Source: an uncultured Prevotella sp. (GTDB lineage Bacteria > Bacteroidota > Bacteroidia > Bacteroidales > Bacteroidaceae). Taken from it: a stretch of 29,121 nt of DNA. A program made the position numbers and the translations under genes. The notes under the pieces were generated by a model. The model was not told the origin of the DNA, ran no database searches, and saw only the letters and a list, made by a program, of their open reading frames with translations. How positions within the stretch are numbered: the first letter of the stretch is position 1; each line of letters starts with the position of its first letter. The stretch covers positions 1 to 29,121 of the forward strand of contig USJD01000021.1 of assembly GCA_900554835.1 (NCBI GenBank), written 5' to 3'. This document shows, piece after piece, positions 17,205-25,092 of the stretch.

Positions 17205-18431
17205 TTATCTTACCGCCTTTCCGCTTTCGATGCGCTGTTTGCGCAGAAGAGCTTCCATGAAGTAGTAGTCAGCATAGTTGAGCGGAGTATCAATTTCATG
17301 ACCATGTGGAATACTGCCCACGCTGTGCATAAGAATGAAGTTTCCGTTAGTGCCTACCTTTGCACGATATGCAGGAGAGCTAAGACTTTCGATGATCTTG
17401 TCAGCTGTTTCCTTGTATCCCTTGCCTGGAACGTATGTCTCCAATTCATAGAGTGCAGAAGCTGTACATGCTGCAGCAGAAGCATCGCGAGGCTCATTTG
17501 GAATCTTTGGAGCGTTGTAGTCCCAGTATGGAACCAGGTCTTTTGGCAGGTTAGGATGGTTGAAGATAAAGTCGTAAACCTTCTTAGCCTGTTCCAGATA
17601 ACGCTCATCCTTTGTATAGCGGTAGCACATGGTGTAGCCGTAGAGTGCCCATACCTGTCCGCGTGCCCAAGCAGTTTCATGTGCATAGCCCTGTGCTGTA
17701 TGCTTATGGAGCACTTCACCAGTTTCTGGGTTGTAGTCTATCACATGGTAGCAACTGTTGTCCTCACGGAAATGATTCTTGAGGGTAGTGTTGGCATGGC
17801 TAACTGCAATCTTATAGAATGTAGAGTCACCAGAGAGACGGGTTGCCTCAAAGAGCAGTTCCAGATTCATCATATTGTCGATGATGACAGGGCAAGTCCA
17901 TCCGCGTTCTGCCTGCCATGTACCTTTATCCACATTCCAAGACTGGATGATACCAGCTCCCTTGCGGAAACGTGTACTGAGTGACTTGGCTGCCTCGATG
18001 ATAACTGGCTTATATTCTTCCTTGCCGTCGAGGAGCAGACCATTCAGATAACTGCTGCCAATCATGAAACCTACGTCATGATGCCATTTCAGATGTTTCA
18101 CAGAATCAAGTTGCTCTGTATATTTAGCAGCCAATTTTTCCCATTTCTTGTCTCCAGTAAGCTCGTATGTGTACCATAATGTTCCAGGGAAGAATCCTGA
18201 GCACCAGTCATCGATTGGCACATAGTTCATCTTACCCTTTTCATACGTACGAGGGTTGAGGAATTTTCCGCTCTTCTCGATAATGTCGGTCTGTAGCGTA
18301 AGTTGGGCTACAGCATTATCAACATTGTCTTGGATAATATCCTTAGATGCCTCTTTGGTATGGCAACTGGTTAGACTTCCCATAGCTAACGCTACGGCAC
18401 AAACTTTCACTGTAAAAGAATGTAATCTCAT
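17205..18431 (-). CDS. GH88 unsaturated glucuronyl hydrolase
   Basis: 408 residues, close to the usual length. Lipobox LTSC with Cys23 suggests a lipoprotein, probably periplasmic or inner face. The alpha/alpha barrel shows family motifs: VPIDDWCSGFFPGTLWY (71-87), HHDVGFMIGSSY with D119, and IIDNMMNLELLFEA with D185. These two Asp match the catalytic pair of Bacillus unsaturated glucuronyl hydrolase (D88, D149). Later HETAWARGQVWALYGYTM and the final HEIDTPLNYADYYFMEAL are also conserved. It hydrates the 4,5-unsaturated uronic acid left by PL8-type lyases, releasing the reducing-end sugar. It lies 191 bases before susC and in the same direction; co-transcription is possible but a leader hairpin lies between. 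Confidence 0.92.
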   Translation of the reverse strand: MRLHSFTVKVCAVALAMGSLTSCHTKEASKDIIQDNVDNAVAQLTLQTDIIEKSGKFLNPRTYEKGKMNYVPIDDWCSGFFPGTLWYTYELTGDKKWEKLAAKYTEQLDSVKHLKWHHDVGFMIGSSYLNGLLLDGKEEYKPVIIEAAKSLSTRFRKGAGIIQSWNVDKGTWQAERGWTCPVIIDNMMNLELLFEATRLSGDSTFYKIAVSHANTTLKNHFREDNSCYHVIDYNPETGEVLHKHTAQGYAHETAWARGQVWALYGYTMCYRYTKDERYLEQAKKVYDFIFNHPNLPKDLVPYWDYNAPKIPNEPRDASAAACTASALYELETYVPGKGYKETADKIIESLSSPAYRAKVGTNGNFILMHSVGSIPHGHEIDTPLNYADYYFMEALLRKQRIESGKAVR

Positions 18432-18665
18432 ATTTTAAATGATTTAGTTATTAATAAACAGTTAGAAGTAATAAGTTATAAAACTATTTTTTTTTCTCGA
18501 TTTTTCTCGTTGCAAAGATAGTTATTTTTCTTAGAACCATCAGATGTTTATACATACATTAACATAAATATAGATAATTTTGGCATAAATTTTGCAAATA
18601 TCTTCAAAAAGGGAATAAATATGTTCTTATACGGAATGAATGCTTGCTGATTTAACAAAAAAAAG
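18432..18665. other. Noncoding stretch upstream of GH88
   Basis: A/T-rich gap between GH88 and the terC terminator, within a 363-base gap without genes (18432-18794). It contains a -7 box on the minus strand at 18513-18520 (TATCTTTG) that could start the GH88 transcript; a good TTG -33 is not evident. No other structure is visible. Confidence 0.45.
18513..18520 (-). promoter_or_regulatory. -7 element for GH88
   Basis: The minus strand reads TATCTTTG, 82 bases before the GH88 ATG. The gap to the start and the lack of a clear -33 make it tentative. Confidence 0.45.
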
Positions 18666-18708
18666 AAAAGTTCCGTCTGCAAATCATTGGGTTGCAAACA
18701 GAACTTTT
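18666..18708 (-). terminator. Terminator after terC
   Basis: Outer stem 18666-18673 with 18701-18708 (AAAAGTTC/GAACTTTT) and an inner TGCAA/TTGCA pair. On the minus strand it is followed by a T-rich run (18653-18665). A second stem (18724-18737 with 18744-18757, 13 of 14 pairs) lies between it and the terC stop. Confidence 0.75.
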
Positions 18709-18794
18709 TCTATATTGATTTTCCACCATCCATATTGCAATATCAATATGAATGGTGCTTTATCCTTTTATTTTGCTATACTATTTTCTACAAT

Positions 18795-19784
18795 TTAAGC
18801 TTCCTGTTTCTTTGGAATCACTACCGATGCTCCGATGCTGACGAGCAATACGAGAAGGATAATGACGAGAGAAGCGACTGCATCTATCTCGAAGAAATCG
18901 TGGATGAGCATCTTCACACCGATGAACACCAACAGCACGCTTACACCCACCTTCAGATAGCGGAACTTATCGGCTATCGCTGCCAAGAGGAAGAAGAGCG
19001 CTCGCAGGCCCAAGATGGCGAATATATTGGAGAAGAACACTACAAACGGGTCGAGTGATACTGAGAATACGGCAGGAATACTGTCGAAAGCAAATATCAG
19101 ATCGCAAAACTCGATGAACACCACCGTCATCACCAAAGGACCTAAGTGCAGACGTCGCTGCATGAACTTCACCACAGGATGATCCAGGGCATTGATTTCT
19201 TCCTTTTTATTTCTATTCAGGAACATCTTGGCTCCACTATAAACTAAGAATCCTCCGAATACAAGCAATATCCAGGCAAATCGGCTGATGAGGGCTGCTC
19301 CAGCAAAGATGAAGACAAAGCGAAGTACGATGGCTCCTAAGATACCCCAGTTAAGCACGTGCTGATAATCTTTCTTATCCACTCCGAATGAACTGAAGAT
19401 CATCATCATCACAAAGAGATTATCCACGGAGAGCGTCTTCTCTATCAGATAACCTGAGATGTAAGAGATGGTCATGTAGTGGCGATATTGCTGCAGACTT
19501 GCCTCATAGTCGTTTGGATCCAGCTTGAGATGAGAAGCATAGCGCGAGGCTATCAGTTTCAAATCGTCAAAGTTCTCTATGCCGTGCACCATATCGCCAT
19601 GGAAGTAGATGAATACGGCGAAGGCGAGGGCGAGAATAATCCATACTGCCGTCCAGGAGCCAGCTTCCTTGATGGAAACTACATGCGCCTTTCGGTCGAT
19701 AACCAGCATGTCTAATACGAGTATGGCAGCGATGAATATCACGAAGCCCACCAAAAACATCGATTCAGTAAAAACATGTTCCAT
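18795..19784 (-). CDS. TerC/Alx-family integral membrane protein
   Basis: 329 residues with about eight or nine hydrophobic segments. TerC motifs are clear: the SVDNLF segment (119-124) followed by a M/F-rich helix and GV-x-x-x-x-Q-H-V-L-N-W-G-I-L-G-A, then IEFCDLIFAFDSIPAVFSVS (224-243), whose Asp residues are thought to bind metal. A soluble insert of about 40 residues (62-103) lies near the N terminus. The family includes Alx and TerC proteins linked to manganese export, tellurite resistance and support of membrane protein secretion. There is no link to the PUL; it has its own terminator. No yybP-ykoY riboswitch pattern was seen in the upstream gap. A -7-like TAATTTTG lies at 19920-19927. 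Confidence 0.93.
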   Translation of the reverse strand: MEHVFTESMFLVGFVIFIAAILVLDMLVIDRKAHVVSIKEAGSWTAVWIILALAFAVFIYFHGDMVHGIENFDDLKLIASRYASHLKLDPNDYEASLQQYRHYMTISYISGYLIEKTLSVDNLFVMMMIFSSFGVDKKDYQHVLNWGILGAIVLRFVFIFAGAALISRFAWILLVFGGFLVYSGAKMFLNRNKKEEINALDHPVVKFMQRRLHLGPLVMTVVFIEFCDLIFAFDSIPAVFSVSLDPFVVFFSNIFAILGLRALFFLLAAIADKFRYLKVGVSVLLVFIGVKMLIHDFFEIDAVASLVIILLVLLVSIGASVVIPKKQEA

Positions 19785-20029
19785 TTTTTCTTTTCTTACC
19801 TATTTATATATATAATACCTAATTATTCCTATTTCATCCAAATCTGATTCATATTATAAAATAACCAGATTCTTTATCATAGAATTTTCATATTCATTTC
19901 AACCGTTAGAAACGTGGCGCAAAATTAGGAAAAATATTCGAAATAGCGAAAGTTCCAAGAGGAAACTTAATTGAATTTAACGTGAATAATGAGGAATGTA
20001 ATAGGTTTGTAATAACTGGTATCGGTAAA

Positions 20030-20323
20030 TTACTTCACGATGATGGGAACAATCTCTTCTTCATTAGGCCAATGGGGCAGATAGAGCAGTGGGCGAGGGG
20101 TGCCCCCCAAGCCCGACCAGTCTATCTGTTTCACGTAGTCAAAATCGGGAGGACCGAAATCGAAACTTCGACCATAGAGGACTATGGCTCCCCGACTTTC
20201 GTCGATTTTCCATAGTCCTCCACCGTATGTGCATTGCTCTCCTGGAGCCAGCATATCACGGTGCAAATAAACGTGTCCGAATTTCAGTACACCCTCTCTA
20301 TTGATAATGAATTTCTGAAACAT
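20030..20323 (-). CDS. Small conserved-looking protein of unknown function
   Basis: 97 residues, no signal peptide or membrane segment. Beta-rich and aromatic: GHVYLHRDMLAPGEQCTYGG, GLWKIDESRGAIVLYGRSFDFG, then DYVKQIDWSGLGGTPRPLLYL. The regular codon use, the ATG preceded by an A/T-rich leader, and sensible amino-acid composition suggest a real gene. I do not recognise the family. It lies 84 bases after the esterase stop in the same orientation, so it could share that transcript. The composition (G, D, W, Y) would suit a small binding or structural domain. Function not assigned. Confidence 0.55.
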   Translation of the reverse strand: MFQKFIINREGVLKFGHVYLHRDMLAPGEQCTYGGGLWKIDESRGAIVLYGRSFDFGPPDFDYVKQIDWSGLGGTPRPLLYLPHWPNEEEIVPIIVK

Positions 20324-20407
20324 GAATTCTATTATTTAATTCTGCTTTATCAGCTTTATCATTCTATCTGCGACAAAATTATAAAGCTTTTGAATGCAGC
20401 ACAAAGA

Positions 20408-22063
20408 TTATTTTTCTTTCCAGAAGAGTTGATCAATAAACTCATAGCGCTTCTCCATCTGGGCATCAGCTTTTACCTCAGTATTCACATCTATCTGAAG
20501 CACAGGAGCTACGGACTTGCCGTTGGTAGATGGCCATTCCGGCAGACCCAAACCGTTTGGATTGCCCGTCTTCACAAAGTTTACATAGTACTGACTGAAG
20601 ATTTCGCTAATCATGTAATCCTCAGGTTGCCAGTCAAATACACGATTGGTAGGCAGAGTAGCCATGGCATATTCAATATCGGCAGAGTGGACGGCACCCT
20701 TATCCTGTGGAGCAGGAGCAGCTCCATCCTTAGCATCCACTACGCCACCAGCCAAAGCTGCCACCTTGCCTTTGATAGCCATTGCAGGACGAGGATGACA
20801 ATAACGATAGCGATAAACAGGCTGTCCACCGGTCAACTTGTGCATGTTGCCCCACTTCCATGTAGAATAATCTAAGAAGAGATCAGAGGCGAGGTTTACG
20901 CCAGGTTGCTCCAAAACATCCTTGTCACTATTGATACCATAGAGACGGAACACTTCGTCAATATTTTCCTCTCCGAAAGTAGTCTTAGCACCAGCCTTCA
21001 GATTCTCTACTGTAGGCTCCTTGCCCATCAATACTGCTCCAGGAGTCATCTCCTGATTGTTTCCTCCTACCAGCAGAGGCACCTTGGTCTGATGGCCTTT
21101 CGCAAAAGTTTCCGCAGGCTGCTCTGTCAGGAAATATCCATCTATATTATAGGTAGGAATCGACTTCACACCAGCCAATTTCATCAGTTCTTCTGCTGGA
21201 AGCGCACGAAGTTCATCGAGGTTCTTCAATCCTACGTTCTTTTTCACCTTCTTGCCCGTTTTCTTGCCTATCTTCTCTGCTATTTTCTGGGCAAGCTGCA
21301 CGCCATCCTCCTCGGCTTCCTTCAGTGAAGCAACTTTCTTGAAACTCATCACCGAACCGCTCGAACCCATAGCCTGTGCAAAAAGCCCCTGACAGAGAGG
21401 AGAAGCCATCAGAGCACTAACCGACATAGAACCGGCTGATTCACCTACAATGGTAATGCGGTTAGGATCACCACCGAAAGCCTCGATATTATTCTTTACC
21501 CATTGGATAGCAGCCACTTGGTCCATGAAACCATAGTTTCCTGAGCCTTTATAGGAAGTCTCTTTGGAGAGTTGAGGATGAGCGAAGAATCCGAAGATGC
21601 CCTCACGATAATTGGCTGTGATAGAGATGATTCCCTTTCTCGCCATTGCATCACCAGCATATCGAGGTTCGCTTCCGCTACCAGCCATCAATCCTCCACC
21701 ATTGAAATAAATCAATACCGGCAGATGTTCCTTCATCGTCTTGGCGGGAGTCCATATATTCAGGTAGAGACAGTCCTCGCTATTGTTCTTTGTTCCGAAG
21801 TTCATATCACCGAAGATAGCTTCCTGCATCGGGTTCGCTCCGAATTCCTTAGCCTCGCGCACACCTTCCCATTTCTGTGCTGGTTGCGGAGCCTTCCATC
21901 TGAGATTACCTACAGGAGGTGCAGCAAACGGAACACCTTTGAAAACCTTGATTCCAGAAAGATCCTTTCCTTCGAGGATACCTTCAGCAGTCTTTACCTG
22001 TGTCTGTGCCATCATTCCCATAGCAGGGAGCAGAAAGGCGAGTGATAGAAATAGTTTTTTCAT
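20408..22063 (-). CDS. Secreted type-B carboxylesterase
   Basis: 551 residues with signal peptide (cleavage near MMAQ, residue 20). Alpha/beta-hydrolase of the cholinesterase/carboxylesterase family: VKTAEGILEG, FKGVPFAAPPVGNLRW, SEDCLYLNIWTP, nucleophile elbow GESAG with S209, and the terminal His at about 459 (AVHSADIEYA). The oxyanion loop reads NGGG at 121-124 where most members have HGGG, a modest deviation. Such enzymes may remove acetyl, feruloyl or other acyl groups from sugars or small molecules. It is close to the PUL but separated by terC, so a role there is only possible. The gene has an A/T-rich upstream region shared with the divergent mutarotase-type gene. Confidence 0.9.
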   Translation of the reverse strand: MKKLFLSLAFLLPAMGMMAQTQVKTAEGILEGKDLSGIKVFKGVPFAAPPVGNLRWKAPQPAQKWEGVREAKEFGANPMQEAIFGDMNFGTKNNSEDCLYLNIWTPAKTMKEHLPVLIYFNGGGLMAGSGSEPRYAGDAMARKGIISITANYREGIFGFFAHPQLSKETSYKGSGNYGFMDQVAAIQWVKNNIEAFGGDPNRITIVGESAGSMSVSALMASPLCQGLFAQAMGSSGSVMSFKKVASLKEAEEDGVQLAQKIAEKIGKKTGKKVKKNVGLKNLDELRALPAEELMKLAGVKSIPTYNIDGYFLTEQPAETFAKGHQTKVPLLVGGNNQEMTPGAVLMGKEPTVENLKAGAKTTFGEENIDEVFRLYGINSDKDVLEQPGVNLASDLFLDYSTWKWGNMHKLTGGQPVYRYRYCHPRPAMAIKGKVAALAGGVVDAKDGAAPAPQDKGAVHSADIEYAMATLPTNRVFDWQPEDYMISEIFSQYYVNFVKTGNPNGLGLPEWPSTNGKSVAPVLQIDVNTEVKADAQMEKRYEFIDQLFWKEK

Positions 22064-22151
22064 CTGATATAATTTTTATGATGATATATTTTAAAATGTG
22101 CTTTAAAGTGCCGTATTTCCTTAGTGATCATGCAGCATTTGCAAAACGATA

Positions 22152-22232
22152 TTGCAAAAATAAACAAAATATCAATAGTTTGACTTGTTTTCCTCATACT
22201 TTTTTTATATTTTTGCAAAAATAAACAGAATA
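22152..22232. repeat. Pair of direct repeats in the divergent promoter gap
   Basis: GCAAAAATAAACAAAATA at 22154 recurs at 22215 with one change (A to G), 61 bases apart. Each copy contains CAAAAATA, a minus-strand -7 box. The second overlaps the palindrome TATTTTTGCAAAAATA (22208-22223), so the same bases carry -7 boxes for both strands. Possibly a duplicated promoter or a regulator site. Confidence 0.6.
22185..22215 (+). promoter_or_regulatory. Bacteroidetes promoter for the mutarotase-type gene
   Basis: TTG at 22185-22187, 20 bases, then TATTTTTG at 22208-22215, the consensus arrangement. The expected start is about 7-10 bases later. ATG follows at 22263. Confidence 0.7.
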
Positions 22233-22262
22233 CAAACGTAAAACATGAATTAAATATAGAAA

Positions 22263-22643
22263 ATGATGGAAGGTTATAATCAGAAGAAATATCCCGTAGC
22301 CACCAAGCGCTACGTACAGTGGTTGGAGTTGGAATCAGATGAAGAGGCTATCCGTGAATATCGCAGATTGCATTCGGAGGGTGTGCAATGGAAGGAAATT
22401 CGTGATGGAATCCGACAGGTAGGCATCCTGGAGATGGAGATTTACATCTTCGGCAACAGACTGGTGATGATAGTGGATGCGCCGGAAGATTTCGATTGGG
22501 ACAAATCAATGGCAGAACTTGCCACACTCCCAAGACAAGCAGAATGGGAAGAAGTGGTAGGCAAATTCCAAAAATGCGGCAAAGGTGCTACCAGCGATGA
22601 AAAGTGGCACATGATGGAGCGTATATTCTATCTCTACGAGTGA
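22263..22643 (+). CDS. L-rhamnose mutarotase family protein (RhaM/DUF718)
   Basis: 126 residues. The pattern R-Y-V-Q-W-L-E-L, E-Y-R-R-L-H (H37), GILEMEIYIFGNRLVMIVD, FDWDKSMAELATLPRQAEWE, and the end SDEKWHMMERIFYLYE is that of the Bacteroidales RhaM-like group. H37 matches E. coli RhaM H22. At the place of RhaM Tyr41 this protein has Met (M58), as in other Bacteroidales relatives, so the substrate may differ from L-rhamnose. Members interconvert the alpha and beta anomers of deoxy sugars. It is cytosolic. It has its own promoter (22185-22215). No rhamnose or fucose catabolic genes are in the window. Confidence 0.88.
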   Translation: MMEGYNQKKYPVATKRYVQWLELESDEEAIREYRRLHSEGVQWKEIRDGIRQVGILEMEIYIFGNRLVMIVDAPEDFDWDKSMAELATLPRQAEWEEVVGKFQKCGKGATSDEKWHMMERIFYLYE

Positions 22644-22749
22644 TGTATTTGTGCACATGGATGGCGCCAAGCAAGTGGGAATACAAGGCATATTATTTAC
22701 TGGTAGTAATAACTTAAAGGAGCAATTGGTTCAATTGTCGATTTTATGA
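22642..22749 (+). pseudogene. C-terminal tail of a HAD-family hydrolase
   Basis: In frame from about 22642 to the TGA at 22747-22749 reads VFVHMDGAKQVGIQGILFTG and then LKEQLVQL. This is the closing part of HAD phosphatases (motif IV 'DD...N-x-x-GA-x-x-x-G-I-x-G-I-x-F'). The catalytic Asp pair expected before it is lost: one has become His, and the next residues are missing. The frame overlaps the RhaM stop and ends by overlapping the next start codon (ATGA). The rest of the gene is absent. Remnant, not a full gene. Confidence 0.6.
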
Positions 22750-23294
22750 TTTCTATAACATATATTATATCATACGTTTGTGCTGGTATCTGTATCCTGG
22801 CACTTTTGGAAAAGCCGTTAGGCTTTGTAGCTCATATAAGGAATGACTGGAAACAATTCAAACAACTTTGTCCAAAGGAAGAGCTTGAGGACTTAAAGAC
22901 TTTCACGGAAGAAGACAAGCTTTATTGGGGCAAGGTAAATGTTTCCCTACGCAATTACCAAAAGAGAAACTTATTGAGGTGGTGCTGTCAGGTGACAGTT
23001 CCAATTGAAGAGATGGACGAGCAGGGCCTGCCCACGGAAAAGGAGAAGAAAATCCTTTGGGACTTGATAGGCTCCATCGATTCATCCCTTCGTCTCAAAT
23101 GTACGGATGTGCCATATCCGCTGATTGTTGGTTTTGTGGAGGGAAACAATGTTTGCAGCATCTATTGGATGGTAAGTAATCCTGAAGATACGGGCAAGGT
23201 GCTTGGAAAACTGAAGCTTGACCGCAAACTTCAGTATACGATGCGGCAAGATCCATTCTGGACACAATTTAATACCTTGCTGGAAGAGTTATAA
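22746..23294 (+). CDS. Unknown protein, one N-terminal membrane segment
   Basis: 182 residues. Residues 1-28 form a hydrophobic segment (a single membrane helix or uncleaved signal), then a charged region (HIRNDWKQFKQLCPKEELEDLK). The middle has IPIEEMDEQGLPTEKEK-type helices and the C-terminal half is beta-rich (VPYPLIVGFVEGNNVCSIYWMV). I do not recognise the family. Its start overlaps the stop of the HAD remnant (ATGA), so it was probably the downstream partner of that lost gene and may now depend on the mutarotase promoter. It converges on the sulfatase with only 4 bases between stops. Confidence 0.6.
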   Translation: MISITYIISYVCAGICILALLEKPLGFVAHIRNDWKQFKQLCPKEELEDLKTFTEEDKLYWGKVNVSLRNYQKRNLLRWCCQVTVPIEEMDEQGLPTEKEKKILWDLIGSIDSSLRLKCTDVPYPLIVGFVEGNNVCSIYWMVSNPEDTGKVLGKLKLDRKLQYTMRQDPFWTQFNTLLEEL

Positions 23295-23298
23295 TAGA

Positions 23299-24720
23299 TT
23301 ACTTTTTCCCACTTTCTGCATCTTCAGGTATTGGCCAGTTTTCTGATGGAGTACGCATTTCCTTCATCACCTTGTCAAAGCCGATTACCATTTCCGGATA
23401 TTTCTTGGCGAGATTATGCTTCTCTTCCGGATCCTCCCGCAGATTGTAGAGTTCCAGAGGCTTGTTTGGCTTGATGGTAACAGCCTTCCAGTCACCGTGG
23501 CGCGCAGCACGCTGCTTGCCTGGGAATTCCCAATAGAGAACTCGGTCGTCTGTATCAATCTGCTTACCATAGAACAATGGCAGGATATTCATGCCGTTGA
23601 TGTTCTGAGGCAGATATTGGGTGCCTCCCGTAAGAGCTGCCAGCGTAGGCATTACATCCGGGAAATAGATGATGTTGTTCAGCGACTGCACCGGCACCTT
23701 TCCTGGCTGGTTCACGATGAACGGTACTCGGATGCCTCCTTCGTAAAGCTGCGCCTTGCGGCCACGGAATCCTGCGTTGCAGTTGAAGAGTTTCAATGGT
23801 GCCTGAACGGCTGCACCGTTATCTGATGCAAAGATGACGAGCGTATTCTCGCGCAAATTATTCTTTTCCAGATAGGTGAGCAGTCTGCCTATTGCCGCAT
23901 CCATGTGAGTTACGAGTGAAGCGTAGCGCTTGTCGTTCATACTCCATGATTCATCATCATACCATGTGGTGTTGTCAATGATGTAGGGTTCATGAGGCGC
24001 ATCAAAAGCCAGATAGAGGAAGAAAGGATTCTTCTTGTTTCGCTTGATGAAGTTGATGGCATCATCGGTCGAAATATCTGTGTTGTGCTTGATGTGCTTA
24101 TCGTGCTCATTTGCCTTGATATGGATGAGCTTATCATTGTCGAAACGGTTGTATGGATAATAGTAAGGTGAATTTGATTCTACCGTACTGATCAGCCATC
24201 CGTGGAACTCGTCAAAGCCACGATAGATAGGTGATGATTTAGGATCATACCCATCCAGATGCCATTTGTTGACAAGGCAGGTTTTGTAACCGGCTGCGTG
24301 CAATACCGTAGCGATGGTTGTATCCTGTGGTTGCAGACTTGTTCTGCGAACGATGGTTGTATCACCATTCGGGTTGATTTTCAGACCAGTCATGCCTCCA
24401 GCTGTGCACATGTTATCACGGATACGGCTATTGCCGGTATTCTTACCCGTCATCAGCGCACATCTTGATGGTGAACTGATTCCCGATCCGGCATAGCTTT
24501 GGTTGAATCGTGTACCCGTAGCAGCCAGTTTGTCAATGTTGGGAGTCTTGATAGTCTTGCTGCCGTAGCAGGAAAGGTCACCATATCCCAGATCATCTGC
24601 AAGGATGAAGATGATGTTGGGTCTGTCGGCTGTAGCCTTTACAGCCTTGTTTTGTGCCATTGTAGCCTGTCCTGGTACGAGCGAGGCAGCAATAGCTCCA
24701 ATAAATGCTTTATTCTTCAT
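23299..24720 (-). CDS. S1-family sulfatase, serine type
   Basis: 473 residues from the ATG at 24720; the frame reaches 24750 but the inner start begins the signal peptide (MKNKAFIGAIAASLVPG...MAQ). Alkaline-phosphatase superfamily start NIIFILADDLGYGDLSCYGS with metal Asp 42 and 43. Maturation motif S-S-P-S-R (82-86): S82 is converted to formylglycine, so it needs an anaerobic maturase (anSME), not seen here. Other S1 features: H-E-P-Y, FASDNGAA, GGIRVPFIVNQPG and a C-terminal KAVTIKPNKPLELYNLREDP. Substrate is a sulfate ester, perhaps on chondroitin or heparin-type glycans given the PL8/GH88 locus 5 kb away; this is inference. The subfamily was not determined. Confidence 0.92.
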   Translation of the reverse strand: MKNKAFIGAIAASLVPGQATMAQNKAVKATADRPNIIFILADDLGYGDLSCYGSKTIKTPNIDKLAATGTRFNQSYAGSGISSPSRCALMTGKNTGNSRIRDNMCTAGGMTGLKINPNGDTTIVRRTSLQPQDTTIATVLHAAGYKTCLVNKWHLDGYDPKSSPIYRGFDEFHGWLISTVESNSPYYYPYNRFDNDKLIHIKANEHDKHIKHNTDISTDDAINFIKRNKKNPFFLYLAFDAPHEPYIIDNTTWYDDESWSMNDKRYASLVTHMDAAIGRLLTYLEKNNLRENTLVIFASDNGAAVQAPLKLFNCNAGFRGRKAQLYEGGIRVPFIVNQPGKVPVQSLNNIIYFPDVMPTLAALTGGTQYLPQNINGMNILPLFYGKQIDTDDRVLYWEFPGKQRAARHGDWKAVTIKPNKPLELYNLREDPEEKHNLAKKYPEMVIGFDKVMKEMRTPSENWPIPEDAESGKK

Positions 24721-24747
24721 TGTTAAGTTGTTTGTCGATTTATTTTG

Positions 24748-24755
24748 CAAAAGTA
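24748..24755 (-). promoter_or_regulatory. -7 element for the sulfatase
   Basis: The minus strand reads TACTTTTG, 28 bases before the sulfatase ATG at 24720. No good TTG is found at the ideal -33 distance. Confidence 0.45.
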
Positions 24756-24798
24756 TAAAAAATAAATGAGAAAAAGTGATTTTCTAAATAAAAAGTTA

Positions 24799-24941
24799 TA
24801 CCTTTGTCTTCAAATCTATCGCAGTCATAAACTATCTTCAAGTAATGAAAAATGGAGGTAATTGCAATGCTGAGTACCCATAGCTCTTGTACTATAACAG
24901 TACTAACGATTCATTGATGAAGTAAGCATCGTTTGACCTCC
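24799..24941 (+). ncRNA. Candidate small RNA/leader with 16-codon ORF and SD/anti-SD pairing
   Basis: A -7 box TACCTTTG (24799-24806) starts the segment; the -33 is weak. GGAGGT at 24854-24859 is a perfect Shine-Dalgarno, rare in this phylum, 7 bases before ATG 24867. The ORF reads MLSTHSSCTITVLTIH. The complement ACCTCC lies at 24936-24941, just after a stem AACGAT/ATCGTT (24905-24910 with 24928-24933). Pairing of the two would hide the ribosome site. Inner GTAC repeats (24873-24904) allow other pairings. Whether it is transcribed is unknown. Confidence 0.4.
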
Positions 24942-24979
24942 TAATATCCATATTTCTATTAAAAAAATCTGTTTCTTTC

Positions 24980-25089
24980 AGAAAAGTGTGGTTTTCGATC
25001 CCCGTATTCATAGGAAAAGTGTATTTTTTATTTGGTTATTCCGAAGGAAAAGTGTATATTTGCACCATCAAAATCATAGGAAAAGTGTA
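24980..25089 (+). repeat. Four GGAAAAGTGTA motifs at exact 33-bp spacing
   Basis: Copies start at 24980 (AGAAAAGTGTG, diverged), 25013, 25046 and 25079 (all three GGAAAAGTGTA). The 22-base gaps differ in sequence. 33 bp is about three helical turns, so all copies face the same side of DNA. The third copy overlaps the -7 box, the fourth lies just past the expected transcript start. This fits an operator array rather than a CRISPR. Confidence 0.8.
25031..25062 (+). promoter_or_regulatory. Consensus promoter of the broken ATPase gene
   Basis: TTTG at 25031-25034, 20 bases, then TATATTTG at 25055-25062. This is as close to consensus as any promoter in the window, and its gene is a relic. Confidence 0.75.
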
Positions 25090-25092
25090 ATT

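Noticed and set aside
19785..20029. A yybP-ykoY manganese riboswitch before terC
   Set aside because: The region is A/T-rich and shows neither the conserved loop nor stems of that class.
23299..24720. Sulfatase as part of the PUL transcript
   Set aside because: It is on the same strand but separated by terC, the esterase and plus-strand genes, so a shared function is possible but not co-transcription.
24980..25089. CRISPR array
   Set aside because: The repeated unit is only 11 bases, the intervals lie across a consensus promoter and there are no cas genes. An operator array is more likely.
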